NCBI GenBank assembly: GCA_027484915.1
Contig: JAIXSA010000009.1
Coordinates: 1 to 36,321 of the forward strand
DNA: 36,321 bases
Reading direction: 5' to 3'
From: Paracoccaceae bacterium
Lineage (GTDB): Bacteria; Pseudomonadota; Alphaproteobacteria; Rhodobacterales; Rhodobacteraceae
This document shows, in pieces, positions 1 to 9,014 of this stretch. The notes beneath the pieces are model-generated. The model did no database searches. It had not been told where the DNA came from and saw nothing but the letters and a program-made list of their open reading frames with translations. Made by a program: the position numbers and the translations under genes. How positions within the stretch are numbered: the first letter of the stretch is position 1; every line of letters begins with the position of its first letter.

Positions 1-777
1 CGCGGTGGCGTAGGTGTCGTAGAGGTCGAGGCCGTCGCAGGCGAAGTATTTCAGGCCGGGGCGGTTGGAGAAGGTGGCGGCGATCCAACCGGTGGGGGTT
101 TTGGTGGAAATGCCGATGCCGTTGTCTTCGCAACAGAAGAGGAGGGGCAGGGGGATCGACTGGTAGCTGGTCCATTGCGCGGCGTTGAAGGCGCCTTGGG
201 CGGTGGAGTGGTTGGCCGAGGCGTCGCCGAAGCTGCAGTAGGCGATGGCGTCGTCGGGGAGGATCGCGTGCTCGGGCCGGCGACGGCGGGCGGCGGCGAT
301 GGCATAGGCGGCGCCGACGGCTTTGGGCAGGTGGCTGGCGATGGTGGAGGTCTGGGGCGGGATCATGAGGGCGCGGCTGCCCAGGACCTTGTGCCGGCCG
401 CCGGAGATCGGGTCCTCGGCCGACGACGCGAAGGAGAGGAGCATGTCGCGTCCGATGGTCTGGCCGGGGACCTGCTCGGCGCGCGCGATCTGGAAGGCGG
501 CGTCGCGGTAGTGGAGGAAGGCGATGTCGGTGGGACGAAGGGCGGCGGCGACGGCGGCAAGGCCTTCGTGGCCCGAGGAGCCGATGGTGTAGAAGCCCTG
601 GCCCGCGCGCTGCATGGCGCGGCTTTGGCGGTCAAGCGCGCGGCTGAGGCAGCCGGAGCGGAAAAGCGAGATGGCGAGGGTATCGGCAAGCGGGCCCTGC
701 GGCGGGTTGCCCGGCGGCAGGTCGCGGGCGGCGACGCGGGACAGGAAGTTTTCGTGGACGATGTCACAGCGGTCCAT
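1..777 (-). CDS. Thiamine-diphosphate-dependent 2-oxoacid dehydrogenase E1, alpha-type part (3' end missing)
   Basis: The open frame runs from the ATG at 777 leftwards off the window, giving 259 residues without a stop. It reads as an E1 alpha-type domain of the branched-chain 2-oxoacid dehydrogenase kind: SSGHEG at residues 67-72, HYRD at 89-92, the STIASHLP segment near 144-151, and a ThDP/Mg site formed by GDAS (184-187) and EDNGIGIS (217-224). The family ThDP motif is usually GDG...N; here the third position is Ala. E1 decarboxylates a 2-oxoacid and passes the acyl group to a lipoyl E2 protein. Its ATG shares one base with the stop of the upstream aminotransferase (TGATG), so the two are co-translated; the aminotransferase could supply the oxoacid. 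Whether the missing part holds a fused beta subunit cannot be seen. Family call is firm, substrate unknown. Confidence 0.8.
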   Translation of the reverse strand, partial: MDRCDIVHENFLSRVAARDLPPGNPPQGPLADTLAISLFRSGCLSRALDRQSRAMQRAGQGFYTIGSSGHEGLAAVAAALRPTDIAFLHYRDAAFQIARAEQVPGQTIGRDMLLSFASSAEDPISGGRHKVLGSRALMIPPQTSTIASHLPKAVGAAYAIAAARRRRPEHAILPDDAIAYCSFGDASANHSTAQGAFNAAQWTSYQSIPLPLLFCCEDNGIGISTKTPTGWIAATFSNRPGLKYFACDGLDLYDTYATA

Positions 778-1949
778 CAGCGGGGCTCCAGTGCGGCGGC
801 GATACGGGAAAGGCCGCGGGTCAGGTCGGCGTCGGAATAAGCGAAGGAGAGACGCAGATGGCCGGGCAGGCCGAAGGCGCGACCGGGGACCAGGGCGACG
901 CCGTGGTCGTGGAGGAGCCAGCGACAGAAGTCGGCGTCGGTGGGGTGGCCGGTGGCCGCCATCGCGGCGGTGATGCGGGGGAAGACGTAAAAGGCTCCGT
1001 GGGTGGTGGGGCAGTCGATGCCGGGGATCGCGTTCAGCGCCGAGACAACGCGGTCGCGGCGGGCCTGCCAGTCGGCGCGGCGGGTCGCAAGGAGCGACTG
1101 GTCGCCGTCCAGTGCGGCAAGGGCGGCGGCTTGCGAGACCGAGGAGGCCCCCGAAGTCACCTGGCCCTGGACGGTGCCCATCGCACCGATAAGGACCTTG
1201 GGTCCGATGCCCCAACCGATGCGCCAGCCGGTCATGGCATAAGCTTTTGACACGCCGTCAACTGTCAGGGTACGGTCGCGGAGGTCGGGTGCGGCAGTGG
1301 TGAAGGGGGTGAAGGGGACGTAGGCCAGGTGGCGGTAGATTTCGTCTGACAGGACCCAGATGTCCGGGTGGCGGGCCAGCACTTCTGCGAGCGCGTGAAG
1401 TTCTGCGGCGGAGTAGACGGCGCCCGAGGGGTTCGAGGGGGAGTTCAGCATCAGCCAGCGGGTGCGGGGGGTGATGGCGGCCTCCAAGGCGGCGGGGGAC
1501 AGCTTGAAGCCGGTCTCCATCGGGCAGGGAATGACGATCGGGCGACCGCCCGCCATGCTGACGATGTCGGCGTAGCTGGTCCAGAACGGGGCGGGCATCA
1601 CCACCTCGTCGCCGGGGTTCAAGGTCGCCAGCATCGCGTTGGCGATCACCTGCTTGGCGCCGGTGGAGACGATGACTTCGGCGGCCGTGACGCCCGCATC
1701 TGCAGCGATGGCGGCGCGGAGGGCGGGGGTGCCGCTGTTGGCGGTGTAGCGGGTCTGGCCCTGCAGCGCGGCCTGGTGGGCGGCGTCGATGACATGGGCG
1801 GGGGTGGGGAAATCCGGCTCTCCGGTCGACAGCGAGACGACGTCGCGACCGGCGGCTTTCAGCGCGGCAGCCTCTTCGGAGATCTGGACGATCTCGGACA
1901 CGTCCAGCCCGCGGATGCGGTCTGCGCGGGTGAAGTCTGCGGTCATCAT
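777..1949 (-). CDS. PLP-dependent class I/II aminotransferase (aspartate aminotransferase-like)
   Basis: This 390-residue protein has the full fold-type I aminotransferase signature: a substrate-loop stretch SPSNPSG, DEIYRHLAY (PLP-ring Asp and Tyr), and the Schiff-base lysine in VDGVSKAYAMTGWRIGWG, followed by a C-terminal RLSFAYS arginine that in the family binds the substrate carboxylate. Length is normal. It swaps an amino group between an amino acid and a 2-oxoacid; aspartate/aromatic/alanine specificity cannot be told apart here. Two adjacent ATGs (1949 and 1946) could start it. It is the first gene of a minus-strand pair, diverging from a LysR regulator 90 bp away and overlapping the E1 dehydrogenase by one base. 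The neighbour makes an amino-acid degradation role likely, with LysR as the probable regulator. Confidence 0.88.
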   Translation of the reverse strand: MMTADFTRADRIRGLDVSEIVQISEEAAALKAAGRDVVSLSTGEPDFPTPAHVIDAAHQAALQGQTRYTANSGTPALRAAIAADAGVTAAEVIVSTGAKQVIANAMLATLNPGDEVVMPAPFWTSYADIVSMAGGRPIVIPCPMETGFKLSPAALEAAITPRTRWLMLNSPSNPSGAVYSAAELHALAEVLARHPDIWVLSDEIYRHLAYVPFTPFTTAAPDLRDRTLTVDGVSKAYAMTGWRIGWGIGPKVLIGAMGTVQGQVTSGASSVSQAAALAALDGDQSLLATRRADWQARRDRVVSALNAIPGIDCPTTHGAFYVFPRITAAMAATGHPTDADFCRWLLHDHGVALVPGRAFGLPGHLRLSFAYSDADLTRGLSRIAAALEPR

Positions 1950-2039
1950 GGTCTCGCTTTTGCCATCCGGCTCCAGTCTAGCTGGTCTTTCGCCTGAAAA
2001 TGAGCGACATGTTGGTCACTACTTTGGAGAAAAACTCAC

Positions 2040-2918
2040 ATGATTGCGCCGCGCCGGTTCCTGCCCTCGATCAGTTCATTGTTGGCGCTGGAGGCGGTGG
2101 AGCGGCTAGGCAGTGCCACGGCGGCGGCGGAAGAGCTGGCGCTGACCCATTCGGCGGTCAGTCGGCAGTTGAAGACACTGCAGGACCAGATCGGGGTGAC
2201 GCTTCTGCGCCGCGAGGGGAAGGGGCTGGCACTGACCCCGGCGGGGGTGGACTACGCCGCGTCGATCCGGGACTACTTGCAGGACCTGGCGCGGGCCAGC
2301 CTGAAGATCCGGGCAGCGGGGGAACAGTCGAGCCTGAACATCGCCGTCCTGCCCGCCTTCGGGACGCACTGGCTGCTGCCACGCCTGCGGCGGTTCGCGG
2401 CGGAAAACCCGGACATCACGCTGAACTTCGGGACGCGGCTGTCGCCCTTCGACTTCACGCGTGAGCCCTTCGACGCGGCGATCCATTTTGGCGGGGCGGA
2501 CTGGCCGGGGGCGACGCATCTGGAACTGGGGCGCGAGCGGGTGATCCCGGCCTGCGCGCCGGACTTGGCGGCAGGTCCGCTAAAGGCGCAGGACCTGCTT
2601 GCCCTGCCGCTCTTGCACCTGGAAACCCGGCCCGGCGCCTGGGAGGACTGGTTTGCCCGGCAGGGCTGTCCGGTGGGGCATTTGCGGGGAATGCTGTTCG
2701 ATCAGTTCGGCCAGATGGCCGAGGCGGCGGCGCTGGGCTTTGGCGTGGCGCTTCTGCCCGCCTTCCTGGCCGAGGCCGAGTTCCGGGCAGGTCGGCTGCG
2801 CCCGGCGGTCGCAGGCTATACCGAGGTCGACGGGGCCTATCACATCGTCTGGCCCCAGATCCGCCCGCCAAGCCGCGCCTTGCAGAAGCTGCTGAGGTGG
2901 CTGCGGCACCCCGACTGA
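2040..2918 (+). CDS. LysR-family transcriptional regulator (GcvA-like)
   Basis: This 292-residue protein begins with a typical LysR winged helix-turn-helix (about residues 9-66: LLALEAVERLGSATAAAEEL, then HSAVSRQLKTLQ) and continues into a periplasmic-binding-type effector domain starting near SLNIAVLPAFGTHWLLPRL. That last pattern and the FDAAIHFG segment resemble the GcvA-like subgroup. A GGAG at 2026-2029 supports the ATG at 2040. It diverges from the aminotransferase/E1 pair, the classic arrangement for a LysR protein that controls its divergent neighbours and itself. The 90-bp gap contains no inverted repeat convincing enough to name as its box. It ends 2 bp before the convergent stop of the short-chain dehydrogenase. 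Effector unknown. Confidence 0.88.
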   Translation: MIAPRRFLPSISSLLALEAVERLGSATAAAEELALTHSAVSRQLKTLQDQIGVTLLRREGKGLALTPAGVDYAASIRDYLQDLARASLKIRAAGEQSSLNIAVLPAFGTHWLLPRLRRFAAENPDITLNFGTRLSPFDFTREPFDAAIHFGGADWPGATHLELGRERVIPACAPDLAAGPLKAQDLLALPLLHLETRPGAWEDWFARQGCPVGHLRGMLFDQFGQMAEAAALGFGVALLPAFLAEAEFRAGRLRPAVAGYTEVDGAYHIVWPQIRPPSRALQKLLRWLRHPD

Positions 2919-2920
2919 CG

Positions 2921-3736
2921 TCAGGGCAGCTGCATCGGGCCGTTGGGCACCGGCATCCCGCCCGCCACTGCGCCCCAGACGGACTGGTCGAAGTTGACGA
3001 TGGCCCCGGTCATCAGCCCGGCGTCGTCCGAGACGAGGAAGTTGACTGCTCGGGCGGCCTCATCGGGGTCGACGAGGCGTCCGAAGGGCAGGGCGGCGGC
3101 GGCTTTCGCCTCCCACTCGGGATCGCCGTTTGCGGCCTGGATTTCGCGTTCATGATCCGAGGCCATCCAGCCCACGTTCAGCTGGTTGACCCGGATGCGG
3201 TTGCCCATGACGCTGAACGCCGTGTTCGTGGTGAGCGTCGTCAGTGCGCCTTTCGAAGCACAGTAGGCGTTGATGAAGGGTTGCCCTGCCAGGGCCGAGA
3301 TCGAGCCGATGTTGCAGATCGCGCCCTGGATGTTCTTGGCGATCATCAGGCGGATCGCATCCTGCATCAGGAAGTAGGGGCCGCGGACGTTGGTGGCGAA
3401 CATATCGTCGAAGGCCTCGGGCGTAGTGTCGAGGATCGTGCCGCGTGCGGTCGAGGCCCCGGCGTTCACCAGGACGTCGAGGCGTCCGAAGCGGCGGTCG
3501 GTCTCGGCGATGACATGGCGGCAGTCGTCGACGTTGGCGAAGTCGGCCTGCAGGAATTCGGTATGGTTACCATGCGCGTCGCGGATGCCGCGCGCGACCG
3601 AGGTGCCCCGGTCGGCATTGCGTCCGGTGATGATGATTCCGCTGGCCCCTGCTGCTGCCAGGCGGCGGGCGATTGCCGCGCCGAGGCCCTGCGTGGCCCC
3701 CGCCACGACGCAAATCTTGCCATCCATCCGGTTCAT
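2921..3736 (-). CDS. Short-chain dehydrogenase/reductase (SDR) family oxidoreductase
   Basis: About 271 residues with the classical SDR layout: N-terminal Rossmann motif AGATQGLG (the TGxxxGxG element), ITGRN, the NAG segment (VLVNAGAS), catalytic Ser in IGSISALAG, and YCASK (YxxxK). A C-terminal tail FDQSVWGAVAGG is unremarkable. A perfect AGGAGG lies at 3744-3749; the ATG at 3736 sits 7 bases from it, better than the in-frame GTG at 3739. It is the last gene of the long peptide/amide operon and probably oxidises or reduces an alcohol or ketone released by the upstream hydrolases. That role is inference from position; substrate and NAD/NADP preference are not evident. Confidence 0.85.
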   Translation of the reverse strand: MNRMDGKICVVAGATQGLGAAIARRLAAAGASGIIITGRNADRGTSVARGIRDAHGNHTEFLQADFANVDDCRHVIAETDRRFGRLDVLVNAGASTARGTILDTTPEAFDDMFATNVRGPYFLMQDAIRLMIAKNIQGAICNIGSISALAGQPFINAYCASKGALTTLTTNTAFSVMGNRIRVNQLNVGWMASDHEREIQAANGDPEWEAKAAAALPFGRLVDPDEAARAVNFLVSDDAGLMTGAIVNFDQSVWGAVAGGMPVPNGPMQLP

Positions 3737-3817
3737 CACGGTTCCTCCTGCGCGGCGGGATCAGGGCCCGTGGCGCAGCCTAGTCGCGCCGCCGCCCCGC
3801 CGCCAGCGGGTTGTGGA

Positions 3818-5179
3818 TCAGCCCAGACGCTCCATCAGCTTGCAGTAGGCGGTCTGGCCGGTGCGGAAGTTCGAGAGGCGGAAGAATTCGTTCGGGGCGT
3901 GGAGGTTTTCGTCGTTCATCCCGAAAGCGAAGACGGTGGCGTGGACGCCAAGCTCGTTCAGAAGCATGGTCATCACGGGGATCGAGCCGCCGGTGCGGGT
4001 GATGTAGGGGGCCTTGCCGTAGACATCGGTCAGGACCTGTGCCGCCGCCGTGCTGGCGTTGTGGCCGGGGGGGACGAGGAAGGGGTCGGCGCTGCCTGCA
4101 AGGCGTGTGACGCTGACGCGCAGGCCCTTGGGGCAGGCCGCCTCGATATGGGCGCGGAGGAGGTCGAAGATCGCGTCGGGCTTCTGGTTGGCGACAAGGC
4201 GGCAGGTGATCTTGGCATGCGCCTCGGCGGGAAGGACGGTCTTGATGCCGCTGCCCTGCCAGCCGCCCCAGATGCCGTTCATCTCCAACGTTGGTCGCCC
4301 CCAGAGCCGTTCGCGGGTGGTGTAGCCTTCCTCGCCGAAGGTGTCGGGGACGCCCAGGTCTGCGATATAGGCGGCCTCGTCGAAGGGGATGCGGGCGAAG
4401 GCGGCGCGGTCTTCGACCGTGAGGTCGATGACGTCGTCGTAGAAGCCGGGGACGGTGATTTTTCCGTTCGCGCCCTTCATCGAGGCGATGATCTGCGCCA
4501 GGCCCTGGATCGGGTTGGCGATCCCGCCGCCCTGCTGGCCGGAGTGCTGGTCACCCTTCGCGCCCGAGACGGTGATCTCGGCGGCCACCAGCCCTTTCAG
4601 GCCGGTGATCAGGTTCGGCTGGTCCTCGCCCCACTGGCTGCCGTCGGCAGAGAAGATCATGTCGGCCTTCAGCATCGAACCGTTCGCCTTGATGAACGGG
4701 GGGAGGTGGGGGGAGCCGATCTCCTCTTGTCCTTCGAAGAACATCTTCACGTTGACGGGGAGCTTTCCCTTCGTCTTCAGCATCGCCTCGACCGAAAGGA
4801 TCGGGATCAGCATCCCGCCCTTGTCGTCCGAGGCCCCCCGGCCCCAGAGCTTGTTGTCGCGGATTTCCGGTTCGAAGGGCGGAGTCTGCCAGAGGTCGAA
4901 GGGTTCCGCCGGTTGGACGTCGAAGTGGCCGTAGATCAGGATGGTGGGCTTGCCCGGCGCGTGCAGCCAGTCGGCATAGACGACCGGGTGGCCGTCGGTG
5001 GGCATCATGCGGACGTTTTCCATCCCGGCGGCCTTGAGGCGGTCGACGACCCAGTTTCCAGCGGCCACCACGTCGGGGATGTGGGCAGGCGCGGCAGAGA
5101 CCGAGGGGATGCGGACGAAATCGACGAGTTCATCCACGAAGCGCGGCTGATGCGCGTCGAGGTATTCGGACCAGTCCAT
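3818..5179 (-). CDS. M20-family metallopeptidase (dipeptidase, ArgE/DapE/CPG2 type)
   Basis: This 453-residue M20 zinc hydrolase shows all expected elements: HFD with His85 and Asp87, GRGASDDKGG with bridging Asp118, GQEEIGSP with the general base/metal pair Glu152-Glu153, and a C-terminal NLHAPNEF metal histidine. The dimerisation domain fills the middle. The family removes C-terminal residues or splits dipeptides in the cytoplasm. The ATG at 5179 was chosen because AAGGAA precedes it; the open frame runs on upstream with no family similarity. It follows the aminoacylase-like M20 gene by 11 bp. With an importer just upstream, it probably hydrolyses the transported compound. It is much longer than, and distinct from, its neighbour, so the two are not a recent duplication. 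Confidence 0.88.
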   Translation of the reverse strand: MDWSEYLDAHQPRFVDELVDFVRIPSVSAAPAHIPDVVAAGNWVVDRLKAAGMENVRMMPTDGHPVVYADWLHAPGKPTILIYGHFDVQPAEPFDLWQTPPFEPEIRDNKLWGRGASDDKGGMLIPILSVEAMLKTKGKLPVNVKMFFEGQEEIGSPHLPPFIKANGSMLKADMIFSADGSQWGEDQPNLITGLKGLVAAEITVSGAKGDQHSGQQGGGIANPIQGLAQIIASMKGANGKITVPGFYDDVIDLTVEDRAAFARIPFDEAAYIADLGVPDTFGEEGYTTRERLWGRPTLEMNGIWGGWQGSGIKTVLPAEAHAKITCRLVANQKPDAIFDLLRAHIEAACPKGLRVSVTRLAGSADPFLVPPGHNASTAAAQVLTDVYGKAPYITRTGGSIPVMTMLLNELGVHATVFAFGMNDENLHAPNEFFRLSNFRTGQTAYCKLMERLG

Positions 5180-5190
5180 GTGCTTTCCTT

Positions 5191-6363
5191 TCAGGCCGCA
5201 GGCATGCGGGTTTCGACGAGTTCGGCCCAATAGGACGCGCCGAAGGGGATCGCTTCGTCGTTGAAGTTGTATTCGGGGTGATGGACTTCCGCCGTGTCGC
5301 CGTTGCCGACCTGGATATAAGCGCCGGGGACGGCCTGCAGCATGTAGGCGAAATCCTCGCCGCCCATGATCGCGGGGCAGTTCGCGTCGACCGATCCCGA
5401 ACCGCCGATCTTTTCGGCGACTTGGGCGGCGAAGTCGGTTTCCCGTTCGGCGTTGACCATGGCGGGGTAGCCTGGTTTCCAATCGATCTCCACCGATCCG
5501 CCGAAGCCTGCGACGGTGCCTTCGACCAGCGCGCGGAAGCGTTCCTCGGCCAGTTTGCGGACGCCGGCGTCGAAGGTGCGGACGGTGCCGCGCAGCTCGA
5601 CGCGTTCGGGGATGACGTTCCAGGCCTCGGACTCGGTCTTCATCGAGGTGACGGAGACGACGATGGATTCAAGGGGGTCGGAGTTGCGCGAGACGATGGT
5701 CTGGAGTGCCATCACGGTCTGGCAGGCCATGACGGTGGTGTCGACGGTGCGGTGCGGACAGGCCGCGTGGCCGCCCTGGCCGCGCAGGTGGACGGTGAAG
5801 TTGTCGGTGGCGGCGTAGAACGGGCCGGGCTTGATCGAGAACTGGCCGACGGGCAGGCCGGGGGAGTTGTGCATCCCGTAGACCTCCTTGATACCGAACC
5901 GTTCGATCAACCCGTCCTTGACCATCGCCTCGCCACCCGCGCCACCTTCTTCAGCGGGCTGAAAGATCACGGCGACGCTGCCGTCGAAGTTGCGGGTTTC
6001 GCAGAGGTATTTCGCGGCCCCGAGCAGCATGGCCGTGTGGCCGTCATGGCCGCAGGCGTGCATCTTGCCGGGCGTTTTGGACGCATAGGGCAGGTTGGTG
6101 GCTTCCAGGATCGGCAGGGCGTCCATGTCGGCGCGGAGGCCCACGACGTGCCCGCGCGTGTCGGTCTTGCCCTTGATCACGCCCACGACTCCGGTGCGGC
6201 CGATACCGGTCACGACCTCGTCGCAGCCGAATTCGCGCAGGCGGTCGGCGACCGTGGCGGCGGTGCGGTGGACGTCGTACATGAGTTCCGGGTTCTCGTG
6301 CAGGTCACGGCGCCAGGCGGTGATTTCGGCCTGCATCTCGGCCAGACGGTTCTTGATCGGCAT
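5191..6363 (-). CDS. M20-family amidohydrolase (aminoacylase / hippurate hydrolase type)
   Basis: This 390-residue protein belongs to the aminoacylase/IAA-amino-acid-hydrolase branch of M20: LRADMDALP (76-84), MHACGHDGHTAML with Cys104 and His106 as typical metal ligands, FQPAEEG with Glu138-Glu139, YGMHNSPGLPVG, a GGHAACPH lid segment, and a late GGEDFAYM. Such enzymes cleave N-acyl or aromatic amides of amino acids. The ATG at 6363 follows GGGAGGA; the longer upstream frame only reads into the ATPase gene in another frame. It starts 10 bp after the transporter ATPase and precedes the dipeptidase, so N-acylated or blocked peptides are a reasonable guess for the imported nutrient. Confidence 0.88.
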   Translation of the reverse strand: MPIKNRLAEMQAEITAWRRDLHENPELMYDVHRTAATVADRLREFGCDEVVTGIGRTGVVGVIKGKTDTRGHVVGLRADMDALPILEATNLPYASKTPGKMHACGHDGHTAMLLGAAKYLCETRNFDGSVAVIFQPAEEGGAGGEAMVKDGLIERFGIKEVYGMHNSPGLPVGQFSIKPGPFYAATDNFTVHLRGQGGHAACPHRTVDTTVMACQTVMALQTIVSRNSDPLESIVVSVTSMKTESEAWNVIPERVELRGTVRTFDAGVRKLAEERFRALVEGTVAGFGGSVEIDWKPGYPAMVNAERETDFAAQVAEKIGGSGSVDANCPAIMGGEDFAYMLQAVPGAYIQVGNGDTAEVHHPEYNFNDEAIPFGASYWAELVETRMPAA

Positions 6364-6373
6364 GGGGTCCTCC

Positions 6374-8185
6374 CTAGTCCTGCAGGACGAAATGGCCGGG
6401 GGCCACTTCGGTATAGACCGATGGGGCGGGCTCATGCCCCAGCGGAAAGATCGGCGACTTGATCGGCTTGAACGATAGGTCATCGGCGAAGCGGCGTTTG
6501 GTGGGGTCGGCGATGGGGACGGCGGACAGCAGCTGCTTGGTGTAGCTGTGCGCGGGGCTTTCGAAGATCGCCGCGCGGGGGCCGATTTCGACGATCCTGC
6601 CCAGATACATCACGCCCACCTGATGCGCGATGCGTTCGACGACGGCCATGTCGTGGGAGATGAAGAGGTAGGAGAGGCCGAGGTCCTCTTGCAGCTCCAT
6701 CATCAGGTTCAGGACCTGCGCCTGGACCGAGACGTCGAGGGCGGAGACGGCCTCGTCCGCGACGATGAGCTTGGGGTTCACGGCCAAAGCGCGGGCGATG
6801 GCGACGCGCTGGCGTTGGCCGCCGGACAACTCGTGCGGGAAGCGTTTCATGAAGCCGCGGGGGATGTTGACGCGGTCGAAGAGCTGTTCGACGCGGGCTT
6901 TCAGTTCTGCGCCGGAGGCGAGGCCGAAGTTGACGATGGGCTCGGCCACCTGGTCCTTGAGGCGGCGGTAGGGGTTTAGGCTGGCGAAGGGGTCCTGGAA
7001 GACCATCTGCATGTCGGCGCGCGCGCGTCTTAGGTCGTGGTGGTTCAGCGCACCGATGTCGCGGCCGCCGATCCAGACCTCTCCGCTTGTGGGTTTGACG
7101 AGGCGCAGGATGGACCGGCCGCAAGAGGACTTGCCGCAGCCGGATTCGCCGACGAGGGCGAGGGTTTCGCCGACGTTGAGGGTGAAGCTGACGTCCTCCA
7201 CCGCGTGGACCTGGGCCTTGGTGCGGCGCAGGATGCCACCCTTGACGGGGAAGCGGGTGGTGAGGTGGCGGACGTCGAGAAGCACTTCCTTCTTCCGCGC
7301 CACCGGGGTCACACGGGCGGCGCGGGCGGCCTCATCCCCGATCAGGCGCATGCGTTCTGGGGCGGGCTTGCCTTTCATCTCGCCCAGTTTCGGGACGGCG
7401 GCGAGGAGGGCCTTGGTGTAGTCTTCTTTCGGCGCGGTGAAGATCTGGTCGACGGTGCCCGTCTCGACGATCTTGCCGCGGTACATGACGACGACGCGGT
7501 CGGCCATCTGGGCGACGACGGCCATGTCGTGGGTAATGAAGAGGACCGCCATCCCGTTTTCGCGCTTCAGCCGGTTGATGAGGGCGAGGATCTCGGCCTG
7601 TATCGTGACGTCGAGGGCGGTGGTGGGTTCGTCGGCGATGAGGAGCTTCGGCTCGCAGGCCATCGCCATTGCGATCACGACACGCTGGCGCATGCCGCCG
7701 GAAAGCTCGTGCGGGTATTGCTTCAAGCGGCGTTCGGGTTCGGGGATGCGGACGCTTTTCAGCAACTCCAGCGCGCGGGCGCTGGCCTGGGATTGGGACA
7801 GGCCCTTGTGCAGCATCAGGCCGTCGGTCAGCTGGCGTTCGATGGTGAAGACGGGGTTCAGTGCCGTCATCGGTTCCTGGAAGATCATCCCGATCTCGTT
7901 GCCGCGCACGCTGCCCATCACGGACGGAGAGGCGGCTGCGACGTCGAGTTCCGTGCCGTCTGACCGGCGGAAGCGGAGTTGGCCTGCGGCGATGGTGCCG
8001 CCGCCGAATTCGACGAGGCGCATGAGGGAGAGGGAGGTGACGGACTTCCCCGACCCACTTTCACCGACGACGCAGACGGTCTCTCCGGGTGCGATGGTGA
8101 AGGAGACATCCTCGACCCCCACGACGGGGCCGCTGTCGGTGGCGAATTCGACCCTCAGGTGATCGACCGAAACGATATCCTTCAT
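6374..8185 (-). CDS. Dipeptide/oligopeptide ABC transporter, fused double ATPase (DppD-DppF type)
   Basis: A single 603-residue chain carries two complete nucleotide-binding domains. The first has Walker A GESGSGKS (41-48), signature LSGGMRQR and Walker B LLIADEPTTALD. The second has Walker A GESGCGKS (about 346-353), signature LSGGQRQR and Walker B LIVADEAVSALD, where the usual DEP reads DEA. Each half ends with the oligopeptide-ATPase extension (YTKALLAAVP and YTKQLLSAVP). In Dpp/Opp systems the two ATPases are often separate genes; the fused form is known from GsiA-like proteins. It energises the permease pair encoded immediately upstream (9-bp gap). Call is firm; substrate is set by the binding protein. 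Confidence 0.93.
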   Translation of the reverse strand: MKDIVSVDHLRVEFATDSGPVVGVEDVSFTIAPGETVCVVGESGSGKSVTSLSLMRLVEFGGGTIAAGQLRFRRSDGTELDVAAASPSVMGSVRGNEIGMIFQEPMTALNPVFTIERQLTDGLMLHKGLSQSQASARALELLKSVRIPEPERRLKQYPHELSGGMRQRVVIAMAMACEPKLLIADEPTTALDVTIQAEILALINRLKRENGMAVLFITHDMAVVAQMADRVVVMYRGKIVETGTVDQIFTAPKEDYTKALLAAVPKLGEMKGKPAPERMRLIGDEAARAARVTPVARKKEVLLDVRHLTTRFPVKGGILRRTKAQVHAVEDVSFTLNVGETLALVGESGCGKSSCGRSILRLVKPTSGEVWIGGRDIGALNHHDLRRARADMQMVFQDPFASLNPYRRLKDQVAEPIVNFGLASGAELKARVEQLFDRVNIPRGFMKRFPHELSGGQRQRVAIARALAVNPKLIVADEAVSALDVSVQAQVLNLMMELQEDLGLSYLFISHDMAVVERIAHQVGVMYLGRIVEIGPRAAIFESPAHSYTKQLLSAVPIADPTKRRFADDLSFKPIKSPIFPLGHEPAPSVYTEVAPGHFVLQD

Positions 8186-8194
8186 TGCCGCCCC

Positions 8195-9010
8195 CTATTT
8201 CGACTTCGGGTCGAGGATGTCGCGCAGGACATCGCCGAACATGTTCAGGCCAAGGACCGTCAGCGCAACCGCCGCTCCGGGGACGAGCGCTGTCCAGGGC
8301 GCCACGTCCAGCTGGTCGCGGCTGGCCTGGATCATCAGGCCCCAACTTGCGGCGGGGGGCTGGGTTCCGAGGCCGAGGAAGGACAGCCCGGCCTCGGCCA
8401 GGATGGCGAAGGCGAGGGAGATGGTGGCCTGGACGATGACAGCGGGCATGATGTTCGGCAGGACATGGCGCAGCATGATCATTCCGTCGGTCGTGCCCGA
8501 GGCGCGGGCGGCCTCGACATAGGGCATCTGCGCGACCTTCAGCGCCTCTCCCCTTATGATGCGGGCAAGGTAGGGGGTGAAGGCGATGCCGATGGCGATG
8601 ATGGTGTTCTGGACGTTGGGGCCGAGGACCGCGCTGATGGTGAGGGCAAGGAGGAGGGCCGGGAAGGCGAGGAGGGTGTCGACAAGGCGCATCAGCACGT
8701 TGTCGATCCAGCCGCCGAAGTAGCCGGAGACGAGGCCGAGGGGCAGGCCGAGGACGATGCTCATCAGGACGGCGGTGACGGCGATTTCCAGCGAGGTGCG
8801 GGCGCCGAGGATCACGCGGTAGAGCATGTCGCGGCCCAGCTGGTCGGTGCCGAGGAGGTGGGTCCAGGTCGGCGGCGAGCGGCGGGCCAGCATGTCCATC
8901 TTGGTCGCGGCATCGGGCGGGATGACCATCGGGCCAACGATGGCGATCAGCGCGATCAGCGTCAGAAGGACGATCCCGATCAGGCCCTTTGTGGTCTTGA
9001 AGCGCTTCAT
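8195..9010 (-). CDS. Peptide ABC transporter permease, DppC type
   Basis: 271-residue inner-membrane permease. It opens with a cytoplasmic MKRFKTTKG and a long hydrophobic helix, then the DppC/OppC-typical HLLGTDQLGRDMLYRVILGARTSL region, more membrane helices, and the EAA loop EAARASGTTDGMIMLRHVLPN that contacts the ATPase. C-terminal SFLGLGTQPPAASWG and the FGDVLRDILDP tail are hallmarks of this subfamily. GTGAGGGG just before the ATG serves as ribosome site; the DppB-type gene ends only 4 bp upstream, so the two halves of the channel are co-translated. Confidence 0.93.
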   Translation of the reverse strand: MKRFKTTKGLIGIVLLTLIALIAIVGPMVIPPDAATKMDMLARRSPPTWTHLLGTDQLGRDMLYRVILGARTSLEIAVTAVLMSIVLGLPLGLVSGYFGGWIDNVLMRLVDTLLAFPALLLALTISAVLGPNVQNTIIAIGIAFTPYLARIIRGEALKVAQMPYVEAARASGTTDGMIMLRHVLPNIMPAVIVQATISLAFAILAEAGLSFLGLGTQPPAASWGLMIQASRDQLDVAPWTALVPGAAVALTVLGLNMFGDVLRDILDPKSK

Positions 9011-9014
9011 CCCC

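Noticed and set aside
2897-5233. 778-residue plus-strand open frame
   Set aside because: It is antisense to the SDR and M20 dipeptidase genes, which have full family motifs; GC-rich third positions keep the opposite strand open.
3818-6363. Tandem duplication of the two M20 genes
   Set aside because: The proteins belong to different M20 branches (CPG2-like and aminoacylase-like) with different metal motifs, so recent duplication is not supported.
5278-6462. 394-residue plus-strand open frame
   Set aside because: Antisense shadow of the aminoacylase-like M20 gene, low-complexity Gly/Asp/Val composition.
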